Positions 13,001 through 21,863 of a stretch of 64,000 nt of DNA are shown here, one piece after another. The stretch lies in contig JARWKL010000010.1 in the NCBI GenBank assembly GCA_029961685.1, positions 310,001-374,000 on the forward strand, given 5' to 3'. Made by a program: the position numbers and the translations under genes. The DNA is from Aristolochia californica (lineage: Eukaryota; Streptophyta; Magnoliopsida; Piperales; Aristolochiaceae). The stretch's first letter is position 1. Each line of letters opens with the position of its first letter. The notes under the pieces were generated by a model. It had not been told where the DNA came from, did no database searches, and was given only the letters and a program-made list of their open reading frames with translations.

Positions 13001-13447
13001 AGACAATGAAAGCAGAGGAGAATACACACATACATTGAGCTGCGCCATGTAGCCCTGTCGAACCTTTTCGCTTTCACCGCAGAGCTTATCGAGAAAGAGA
13101 AACCTGCGGAGACCATATTTCCTGACGAAATTCGAGAGGCAGAGGAACGAGAGAGTCGCGATGACCGTGAGGGAGATCTGCACGACGGCATCGTAAGGCC
13201 TTTTGTGAGCAGAATTGCATTCAGGGCACGCGAGAACGAAATGGGAAACCAAGGGAACAGCGAAAGTGAGGAGAACGAAAATGGTCCACGAAATGATACT
13301 CGTACAAGTCGTGGATTGGTCGACGCAGAGATATCTGAGGCAGGATCGGAAGCTCCGAAGCTCGTCGTCTGCAAGAGACGCAGAGCGTTCATACAGCTTT
13401 TTCCGCAGGAGAGGCTGTCGTTGTTGGGGGTATCCCTCCTCTGCCAT
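10083..13447 (-). CDS. DUF3537 membrane protein (plant gustatory receptor-like, GRL family)
   Basis: Four exons on the minus strand: 13447-13034, 11651-11202, 10697-10397, 10219-10083; 433 aa, the usual family length. Phases are 0, 0 and 1 and join without a break. About seven hydrophobic segments are visible, including ones in exon 1 (after the TSIISW and VVQISL stretches), exon 2 (LLSVFVLPCF, MELCSWVYRTSIFF, TLVFVTASQF), exon 3 (VTLVTGLLMCL) and near the C-terminus (GIQLSLVLWLL). Conserved stretches include CVDQS, GLRRFLFLDKLC, YVSDTIAC, SHRFR, LRSATKITHKAQ and LENNRAGI. An acidic loop lies in exon 3. Members are predicted 7TM proteins distantly related to insect gustatory receptors; molecular function is not established. 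The ATG at 13447 is used because the frame's upstream extension lacks another ATG. Intron 1 is 1.4 kb and holds no supported feature. Confidence 0.87.
10246..10319. repeat. 37-bp tandem duplication in the last intron of the DUF3537 gene
   Basis: Two adjacent 37-bp units (10246-10282, 10283-10319) differ at a single base. They lie in the intron between exons 3 and 4. Confidence 0.9.
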
Positions 13448-14950
13448 TGACAGAACTGATCTTCCCCACCCTTCTTCCAATCTTTAAATTATGTATTTGT
13501 ATCTATTACGTTCGAAGAAGAGGAGAACTATTACCAGATTTGAATGCACTCCAATCTCTGCGGCTCTGGCCGTTTAAAGGGGATGTTCCTGGTTGATATA
13601 TATAGCCTACAGAGAAGAAGTTTCCGGCGGAATTCTGTCCGAGGATGAGCTGTGACTGCCTCTTCCATATTTTTAAAAAAAGACTAAAATGGAACAACAT
13701 TATTTGCAGCAAAGTGGGGGGTTGATTTGACATCCCATTTGCCCAGCGTATCATCCATGCAGTCCAATACTTTTCCTGAATTTTAATAATTGCAGCAGAT
13801 GTAAAGATACCCATCGTTATTACCATGAAATCTTCAAAAGTTCAAGCCATATTAATCTAGAATTTGATGAGACACATGGTATGGGATCAGTGGATGCGAG
13901 AGAACCTTTGGCGTCAGACAAAAAGAATAAAACGGGAGAGAAGAATCACCATCATCAACTCGCGTCGAGAAGGAACACAACGACACGATGCAGATCATTT
14001 TTCTCTAATTTTATCATCGGACAGGTGGAAACCGATCGATTCGCACTTTTTCACAGCTTGATTTTGGTCAACTAATATGATCTTGAAAAGACAAAAAAAC
14101 CTTGTAATTGTAACAATTTTTTATTATGAATAACATAAGACTGCCACCCACGACGACAGATCCGCCTCAAATTGAGCTTTTGCTGCTCTCCAGCAAAGAG
14201 GGTGTCGTAAATCACTCGTTTTTCTTTCTCTGTCATGCCACTCTTTTAGGTAGGAAAAAGAGCAGAAAAGAAAGGGGCAGTCCATATGAGACGAGTCTCT
14301 CCCATTCGATTCATCGTCCCATGTCACACTACAAATATTTTTTTTATAAATAATAAATAATAAAGATAAAAGTAAAAGGTAAATGATAAAAAAAACCCCA
14401 AAAAAGGGCACAAATACTGGAAATTTTTACAAGAAGAATTTTATTTATTTATTTATTTATTTACATTTTCCTATTGACAAAAAAACACACCCTAAGTGTA
14501 GTCCTTGGACACTCAAATGTCTCAACCACATGGGTAAACCCTATACCTTGGGGGCTATTATAAGTGAACTATGGTTTTTCAACTTGCCAAGTTGATTCAT
14601 GACTCGACCGGGTCAACTCAGATTCTCAAATAACATAGTTCACTTAGACTAACTCGTCCCGGTTTGAACCATGAAGTGAACCAAAAGATTGTATGACGTG
14701 AGCTATAGCTCTCCATGGCGAAAGAGTAGGGATAAAGAGAAAGAGAAAGAGACAGAGACAGAGACAGAGACAGAGCAAGAGAAAGAGAAAGAGAAAGAGA
14801 GCCAACACTAGTTTTGTCGGGAAGGAAAGAATTAATCGCACAAGACCAAAGGGAATGGTGGGTCATCTTCCGTTCGTCACCCTGAAGAGACCATCCTTAT
14901 ACCTGCTGCTGCTCACAGCAGGACAATAGCAGCAGCAGCAGCATCATATC
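13448..14950. other. Divergent intergenic region between DUF3537 and ankyrin gene 1
   Basis: Shared promoter space of two divergently transcribed genes. It contains a (TTTA)n stretch at 14441-14463 and the hexamer-like purine repeat listed separately. Open frames here are short, lack domains and overlap on both strands. Confidence 0.55.
14735..14801. repeat. GAGAAA/GAGACA hexanucleotide repeat
   Basis: About eleven 6-bp purine-rich units, 150 bp upstream of the ankyrin gene 1 start codon, probably within its promoter or leader. Confidence 0.9.
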
Positions 14951-17218
14951 ATGTCGACAGAATTCCGAGACGCAGGCAAGCTGTACGAAGCCGCCATACA
15001 AGGGAAAAAGGAGGTGCTGATGGCCTACGAGCCGGGCCGCTGGCAGTTACCAGTTACGCCAATGAAAGACACACTTCTCCACTTGATCGTCACCGTCAGG
15101 CACGAGGAACTGGTGAAAGACATCATAAACAACACACCGCAGAGTGAGATCTACAAAATTCTGAAAAAAAAGAATCAAGTCCGAAACAACATCCTCCACG
15201 AACTCGCAACCACCGAAATGGTCGAGGTTGCAAAGCAAGTACTGAACAAATTGACCCCAGAGCAATGGGGCAACTTGATCAATAAAAAGAATTATTGGGG
15301 GGAGACGCCGGTCTTCAGAACGGCTGTTTACGGCAGCAAAAAGATGTTCTTGTTCCTGACGGAACACGTAAAAGACTCGACAGCCCATTTGAGAAGAGAT
15401 GATGGCATGACGATGCTCCACGCAGCCATCCTCGGGGAATCCTACGGTCTGTTCGTTTCACCTCTCGCCATTTTTACCTTTATTTTATTCTGTACTTGTG
15501 TCTGAATGCATGGTTTTTTTATTCATTCACAGATTTCGCTTCTCTGCTGTTCGTTAGGCACGAGTCTCTAGCAGACAAGATTGACAAGTACGGGCAGACG
15601 GGTCTGCATCTTCTGGCGAAAACTCCCTCGGCTTTCAAGAGCAGGATGCCATACGGGTTCATGAAAAGACTCATCTACCACTGTAATCAAGCTAGCTCTT
15701 CGTTCACCGCAGTTTCTTTCCTCCAGGCAGGCGAAGTACCTGACTCTTTACCTCATTGTTGCCTGTAGATGCTCCTGCTGGACAGGAAGAGAACAACAGC
15801 AAAGCTAAAACCGGCGACAACGCAAACGCCAGCAAAGCGAACAGAGTTGTTTCGAAAATTTTCCAGGGTGAGTTGTTGAATAGTTGCACCCCGCACCCAA
15901 ATTATGGGCTCAGTCAGTCAATAGTTGCACTCACATAACTAGTATTTGTGATTGCTACAGTGATCCCTGTAATGAAAAGGATTTCGGATGAAAAACGAAA
16001 GCACGGGCTTACATCGACGCTCATGGAAGCATTAGTAGAGACAGACAAGTCATGGAAGCAGAGGGGCGGTGGAGGTGGAATTCTTTTAACGGATGAGAAT
16101 TTGGATAAAGATATAGGACAATTGTTAGCTTCAAAATTAAAGATTCCTAGTAAGAGGGGTACAGATATCCCACTCTTTCTGGCCATAGAGCATGGGATAA
16201 TGGAAATAGTGGAAGAGACTGTAAACAAGCATCCTCAAGTTCTAGACTTCAAAAACCAATTCGAACAAAATGTACTCCACATAGCTGTGAACCACAGGCA
16301 GCAGAAAATCTTCGAGTTCTTAATAGGGAAGAAATTACCAACTACTAACCCGCAAAGAAGCACTGATCGAGGTAAGCACTCCATCCTCCATTATGCTGCC
16401 GCTGATCGAAGCCAAGAACATGAGGACGCTGCTGGGCCTGTTCAGAAACTGCAACGAGAGTTACAGTGGTTCGAGGTGAGATATCCTTCTTCGCCTTCCT
16501 TCCTTGTGTTGCTGATACAGCCTACTTCCGGTTATCTAACAGGATGCAACAAAATTTGACCATGGGATTGATCAGTTAATTTGAAATCTTCAATGGTTAC
16601 ATGCAGCGTGTGAAGAACAGTGTGCCTGCACATTTTCTAGATCTCCCCAATATCGACCAAAAGATCCCTCAAGAGCTGCTTATGAAAGGACACAGCAAAT
16701 TGCATGAAGAGGCCAAGGATTGGCTCAAAGAAACAGCAGACTCCTGTTCCATTGTGGCTGTGCTGATTGCTACAGTCGCCTTTGCAGCAGCATACACTGT
16801 ACCGGGAGGAACAGACAAAGTTACCGGCCTCCCTGTTCTCCTTCACATGACCTCCTTCCTGGTGTTTACAGTGATGGATGTGCTTTCCCTGGTTGCCTCC
16901 TTAACTGCAGTCGCCATATTACTCTCTGTTCTCACCTCTCCCTTTCAACTGCTCGACTTTCACACCTCCCTACCTCGAAAGCTCGTCTTTGGCCTCACCT
17001 TCCTCTTCATATCTATTGCTACCATGATGCTTGCCTTTGCCGCCACCATCATCATCACTATCCATTTGGACCAGAAATGGCTCACTCTCTTGCTCTACAC
17101 TGTCTCCCACTTTCCAGTCACCATCTTTATTCTCCTGCATCTCCCTCTCTACATTTCGCTTGCCAAGGAGTCTCTCGCCTGGCTCAGCGAGGCACTTCCA
17201 GCTCTATACAAACTCTAG
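14951..17218 (+). CDS. Ankyrin-repeat protein with PGG domain (ACD6/ITN1-like), cluster copy 1
   Basis: Membrane-anchored ankyrin protein of the plant family that includes ACD6 and ITN1, linked to defence and salt responses. Five exons: 14951-15446, 15533-15682, 15769-15867, 15961-16475, 16607-17218; 623 aa. Phases are 1, 1, 1 and 0. Exons 1-2 encode ankyrin-type repeats (TLLHLIV, NILHELATTEMVEVA, WGETPVFRTAVYGS, GMTMLHAAILG, GQTGLHLLA). Exon 4 adds further repeats (TDIPLFLAIEHG, QNVLHIAVNH, SILHYAAADR). Exon 5 is the PGG domain: EEAKDWLKETADSC, the first helix, PGG at 486-488, then three more hydrophobic helices. Exon 2 and 3 junctions are the least certain, because the donor follows T in a TGTAAT context; the same junction recurs in copy 2. 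The gene heads a tandem cluster with a dead copy and a second live copy downstream. Confidence 0.83.
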
Positions 17219-17737
17219 TAACCTACCCAGAAAACTCATTGCAAGAATCAGAGAAACTACACTGCTCCATGCATCATCATACTTCAGCTCCATCATTAGT
17301 TTGCTTTTACTTCTGTAGCTTTTTTTTTTTTTTTTTTTCAATTTTTTGTTAGTATTTGTACTTGAGATGATCTATCTTGGGAAGCAAATCTTTCAGCTTG
17401 AGGAATGAAAGTAAGCCCTGATACTTCTGAGTTCATCAATAAGCAATGAGGAGGAATTTTCTGCATCAGCATTGCCAAACAAAATAAAGTTATACCATTT
17501 TACTACATAATTTTCCAAATTATGAAATTCAACTGGTGTTCAGATGGTTAGCTTACTCACTGTCACTCAAGTGGCAGTTTGAGAAGACAACAACAAAATT
17601 TAAAACACAGAGAGACAGAGAACCACTCATGTAGTCATGGCACTTTCTTCTCTCACATTTTATGGAAACATAAAACGTTAACCAAGCATCAACTGCTCCT
17701 CCAATGAACAATTACACCTCCCCTTGTTCCAACAAGC
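17219..17737. other. 3' flank of ankyrin gene 1
   Basis: 3' UTR with a poly-T run at 17321-17338, then spacer. No gene seen. Confidence 0.5.
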
Positions 17738-18512
17738 TTCCATCTTTTTGAACCAAACAAGCAAAGACAACCCTGGAAAGTCCTTCGCAGGCGGAATCAC
17801 CTTTGTTAGTTAATGAAGCAAGGATAGACCATAAGCAAGTGAGCCAATTTCTGATATAGGAGGATTCTGAATGCTGCATCCTGCTTCTTGAGAGCTGTCC
17901 CAAGAGTTGAGACACATGATAGAGTTTCCTAAAGACTCCACCAGCAGAACAAATGGAAGGTTAGCAAGCTTTCAGCAGCAACGAATTCTTTGGACAAGAA
18001 AAAATGGCTGAGGGTGTACATGTGTTACACACTTTGTCCAAAAAGATCAATGAGTTGGCCATGAAAAGTGAGTGGGAAGAAATGAAGAACAAGTACTTGG
18101 AGGATGTGCAAAAATCTCCAGGGGAACACTGCCTTGCGACTGACGATCTTAGGTGACACAATCTTTCACATTCTGGCACATAGCGAGATGCCTGGTCTGA
18201 TGAAGGACTTAATCACAGAGGTGCCTGCTTGTTGTGGCCTGACAAACAATCTCCGAAACACTATCCTCCACGAGGTGGCTGGAAAACCTCAATTTAAGTG
18301 GAGAGAGGCCTCTCTTCCGAGCAGCAGCATCTGGAAGGACAAGGATGGTCAGCTTCTTAGCTGAAAGGCTGAACGAGCATGACCCTACCTGGCCATCAAT
18401 GACACAGAAACTGCCCTGTAATTGCTTGAGCGTATGGAAGAGAAGAAGCACTCATCGATCAAGGATGTGGCGGGTATGAGAGATGCAGAAGGTAGGTCTG
18501 CATTGCATCTTC
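17738..18512 (+). pseudogene. Ankyrin-PGG cluster copy, dead (5' part)
   Basis: This segment is a diverged duplicate of the 5' part of ankyrin copy 2 (21696-22750), sharing the 5' flank as well as exon 1 and the start of exon 2. A start codon exists at 18004 and the frame begins well (LAMKSEWEEMKNKY), but it shifts before ILGDTIFH and hits a stop at about 18152. After NTILHEVAG a block of about 70 bp present in copy 2 is missing. The homologous exon 2 (after ATGACACAG) also carries a stop (CTGTAA). It ends at ATCTTCT (18507-18513), where the Copia element begins. The rest of the gene resumes at 20171. Confidence 0.85.
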
Positions 18513-18690
18513 TGATAGAGATAAAGGATAACGAGATAACAGATAAAGATAAACTCACTCTGTAATTTGTATCCAGCTCTGAAGAGTTGTACATGCTACT
18601 GATCTTGTTGTAAATTCATAAATAGCTGTTTCTTCATCAATGAAAAACAATGAGCTTATTACTTTCTTTTTCTCTTTAATATCGTCAATA
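18513..18690 (+). repeat. Left LTR of the truncated Copia element
   Basis: Shares GATAAAGATAAACTCACT and the CTTCATCAATGAAAAACA region with 20031-20170, and ends TCAATA directly before the primer-binding site. It is longer than the right LTR by about 35 bp, with extra bases near its 5' end and in the middle. Exact ends are uncertain by a few bases. Confidence 0.8.
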
Positions 18691-18707
18691 TGGTATCAAA
18701 TCGGAGC
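18691..18707 (+). other. Primer-binding site (initiator tRNA-Met type)
   Basis: TGGTATCA followed by a degenerate AATCGGAGC. The canonical plant Copia primer-binding site is TGGTATCAGAGC. Confidence 0.75.
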
Positions 18708-19370
18708 TAACAATCCTTGTCTTCTTTCTTCTCGGTGTCATTTGAATTGCTGAAACCCGCCACTGATGACCGCAGCCCCTCGGCGCCAATATCGGCTCTT
18801 TCCAATTCCTCTCTCAACTCAGGCAACACATCCGAGAGGCTGGAACCTCTTTGGAAATTTCTTCACCGACACCATCTGAATATTGGACTGTTGTTGGTAG
18901 TCTGCAATACTTGTCTTTTACTTGTCCTGACATTGCTTATGTGGTGAATAAATTATCTCAGTTTATGCATTGCCCTATTATTGATCACTAGGATGCTGTC
19001 AAGAGCGTTATCTTTGTGGAACTCTGGATCATTGTTTACTACATCGACAATTTCCTTTGTCTCTCAATGCGTTCTTTGATGCTGATTAAGCAGGAAACAA
19101 AGATGATTTCATTTCCACAGGTGCATATCTTTGTTTACCTAGATCACAATCCTGTCTCTTGGAGTTATAAGAAGCAACGGACTGTGGTTCACTCATCTAC
19201 TGAGGCGGAATATCGATCTGTTGCAACCATTGTAACTGAAATTTGGTGGATCTGCTCTCTTCTCATTGAACTAGGTGTTTTTCCTCCACAACAACAGGTG
19301 TTTTATTGTGACAATATCAGTGCTATAAATTTGTGTTCCAATCCAGTATTTCACTCTCGCATGAAACATA

Positions 19371-19851
19371 TGTTAAGAATTATACGCTCTAATTCCAAAC
19401 TAATGAGAGCAATAATAATAATCATGGAATAAAGGAAAAACAAGCACGAGAACAAACAAGATTTATACAGGTTCATTTAAAGGTGAGACTACGTCCCGTC
19501 TTCCGCCGTTACAGTAATCTACTATAAAGATGAAATAGTTTACAAGAGAAATCGCACACACTTATAGGTGGTTTTTTCTCTAACCTCTCTCGGCTGCAAC
19601 TGATGCTCTTCGAATGATAAAACCCTAATAACGGTGCCCCAAATGTAAAGAGAAAACTAGGGCAACCGCGATACAAGAGTAAAATTTCCAAAATATCCTT
19701 AATGAAATAACAGTTAATATATCGTGGACCGGGCGGGGGCTCCGCCCCCACTACCCTAGGAGGGGGAACCAACCCTCCTTCTAACCCCCACAACGACCTT
19801 ACCATGAAGGTCGATCTGCGTAGGACATTGATTAGGCTCCACAACTTAACA
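19371..19851. mobile_element. Solo LTR nested in the Copia RNase H region
   Basis: A 481-bp insertion starts TGTTAAG and ends CTTAACA, a perfect 7-bp inverted repeat with the TG...CA ends of an LTR. The flanks are ACATA (19366-19370) and ACATG (19852-19856), a 5-bp target-site duplication with one later change. Removing it restores the Copia reading (MKH joined to VALDY), which shows it is younger than the host element. No coding potential. Confidence 0.85.
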
Positions 19852-20030
19852 ACATGTTGCTTTGGATTACAACTTTATTTGCGAACAAGTTTAGAGTGGT
19901 GTTCTTCAGGTTACTCATTTCTCTTATGGTGATCAGTTGGTTGATGCTCTCACCAAACCACTTCCGCGACCACACTTCCTCTTCTTGATGACCAAGATTG
20001 AACTCTCCTCTCGGAGCTCCATCTTGAGGG

Positions 20031-20170
20031 GATAACAGATATACCAGATAAAGATAAACTCACTATGTAATTTGTATGCAGCTACGGGATGTAGCTGTAG
20101 AGTTATAAATATCTTCATCAATGAAAAACACTGAATTTATTACTTTCTTCTTCTCTTTAATATTGTCAAT
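20031..20170 (+). repeat. Right LTR of the truncated Copia element
   Basis: Follows the purine tract and matches the left LTR over most of its length (AGATAAAGATAAACTCACT to TAATATTGTCAAT). Confidence 0.8.
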
Positions 20171-20650
20171 ATCTTCTAGCCAACACTCCAACTGCTTTCA
20201 AGAGTGGATGTCGCATGGGGATAATCAGTAGACTCATTTACTCGTGTATCTCTCTCCCCTTTGATCCTATTGCATGTCAATTAACTCGTCTTTTTAACAC
20301 ATCCTGCTTTTTTTATTAGTCATTCCAGACAATCCTGCCCAAACCCAAGAACAAAGCAGAGAAGGACATAATGAGATTGGCTTCTGCTCACCGATTTATC
20401 AGATGCCCATGTTTATTCTTCATAAGCTTCAAATAGGTAAAGAAGTTGTCTTAAGGGACTATTGCCTTCTTTAAGCAAGCAAGAAAACCTGAGAATATAA
20501 TGATAAGTAGGTTGCCTAAGCATCCTGCAATGCCATTGTGTTCTTCTTAAAAGTAACATACAACAAAGTTTTGGCATTTTGCGGACTTAGCCTGTGTATG
20601 AAATTACCACTCTCTACGTGAAGAAACATTTTATAGATTAAATTTTTTTT
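20171..20650 (+). pseudogene. Ankyrin-PGG cluster copy, dead (3' part)
   Basis: Continues the duplicate interrupted by the Copia element: it aligns with copy 2 from the middle of exon 2 (LANTPTAFKSG region) through intron 2, exon 3 (PAQTQEQS-type reading) and into intron 3, as far as about 23180 of copy 2. Exons 4 and 5, including the PGG domain, are absent, so the copy was truncated as well as interrupted. Confidence 0.85.
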
Positions 20651-20691
20651 TATGGATCCAACTCAATTATTGGGACACCTCATTTCTCTTA

Positions 20692-20885
20692 GGGTCTATT
20701 TGGAACCCCATGGAAAATAAAAAAAAAGGAGAATTTAACCATTATTATTCCTGAAAATATTTAGTTAAACGTAGAATTTGATCATTATCTCATTTTCACT
20801 AACTATGTTTGGGAATAATAATGGTCAAATTCTTTTTTTTGTTTTTTTTTTTTGTTTTTGTTTTCTAGGGGCTCCAAACAAACTC
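20692..20885. mobile_element. Tourist-like (PIF/Harbinger) MITE
   Basis: A 194-bp element with terminal inverted repeats (GGGTCTATTTGGAACCCC against the complement of GGGGCTCCAAACAAACTC) flanked by TTA on both sides (20689-20691, 20886-20888). Subterminal segments GAATTTAACCATTATTATTCC and its near complement further in can pair, giving a long hairpin. No coding capacity. The 3-bp TTA duplication and the GGGTCTnTTTGG end fit the Tourist group. Confidence 0.85.
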
Positions 20886-20888
20886 TTA

Positions 20889-21695
20889 GAGTTTAAGTTA
20901 CCCATCTCAAGAGAGGACTTGCCATTGACTAAGTAGTCACAAAGGAATTCAAGAAATCGATGAATACCTTGAACTATTTCATTTTTATAAAATATAAAAA
21001 ATTCAAAATTATTTATAGGACAATACTCTTGACAATTGTTGGAATTAAAGTTGGAGGCCAAGATATTTGTGACACCTTAACATGCCAATTGACAAACAGT
21101 GTTGAAGAATGCCATCCTCTAAAACTATTGCTTTGATCCATAATATTACTCTATACTCATCAATCATCCAACTAGAATATGTGGAATTAGCCACTAAATC
21201 CTCAACCCTATCATCCAATTCATCTGCACCATCCTTTTGGAAGAGTTTAGTGAGTGGGAGCTGATGCTATCCCTTCACTAAGTCCATTAAACAAATAATT
21301 GTATATGAACAGCTCCTTGAGATTGCCATAATGATGTAAATGGTTTACTGTGTGATGTATAAAGCATAGCTAAGAAGAAATGTATAAGATGGTTGAGAAC
21401 TAGCTAGAAAGATCACACCTATTAGAAGCATGAACCGTGATATGTATCATGAAAAAAGAGAAAAGAAAAAAGAAAACAAACATAATCGAAGAAAAGAGAG
21501 AGAGAGACAGAGAGAGAGAGAAGAAAAAAAGAAAAGAGAATCAAGCTTCACATGGGAACCAAACATCTGTACAAGGTTCAGTGAGATGCCTAAAGCATAG
21601 ATAAGAAGAATTTTTTAAGATGTTTAAGAAGTAGTTAGAAAGATTACACCTATTGGAGGCATAAAATATTTGATACTTCATGGGAACAAAAAAAG
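20889..21695. other. Spacer between MITE and ankyrin gene 2
   Basis: Contains an imperfect direct repeat (about 21355-21430 and 21587-21668, both with AAAGCATAG.TAAGAAGAA and GAAAGAT.ACACCTATT) and a GA-rich run at 21497-21521. No gene seen. Confidence 0.5.
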
Positions 21696-21863
21696 CATCC
21701 ATCTTTTTGAATCAAACAAGCAAAGGCAACCCAGGAGGGCTTTTCCCATGCCGAATCACCTTTGTTAATTAATGAAGCAAAGGATGAAGCAGAACAAAGT
21801 GATTCATTATCTGATAAATAAGGTTGCTGAATGCAGCACCTGACTCATGAGTGGTGAACCAAG

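Larger units (their letters stand above)
18513..20170 (+). mobile_element. Truncated Ty1/Copia LTR retrotransposon inserted in the ankyrin pseudogene
   Basis: Left LTR about 18513-18690, tRNA-iMet-type primer-binding site TGGTATCA at 18691, internal part, purine tract TTGAGGGGA just before 20031, right LTR about 20031-20170. The motif ATCTTCT flanks both sides (18507-18513 and 20171-20177), consistent with a target-site duplication in an ankyrin exon. The internal part keeps only the end of reverse transcriptase (VVGSLQYLS...[16 protein letters not shown]) and RNase H (DNPVSW-type motif, SSTEAEYRSVAT, YCDNISAINLCSNPVFHSRMKH), plus the tail ending DALTKPLPRPHF. Gag, protease, integrase and most of RT are missing. 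In-frame stops at 18989-18991 and 19892-19894 replace expected residues, so it cannot be autonomous. A 481-bp solo LTR interrupts the RNase H region. Confidence 0.88.

Noticed and set aside
13448..13480. Upstream extension of the DUF3537 protein
   Set aside because: The frame stays open but begins at TTG; the first ATG is at 13447 and gives the normal family length.
16720..17352. 210-codon plus-strand frame overlapping ankyrin gene 1 exon 5
   Set aside because: Shadow of the PGG-domain exon in another frame; Cys/His/Ser-rich composition is typical of such shadows.
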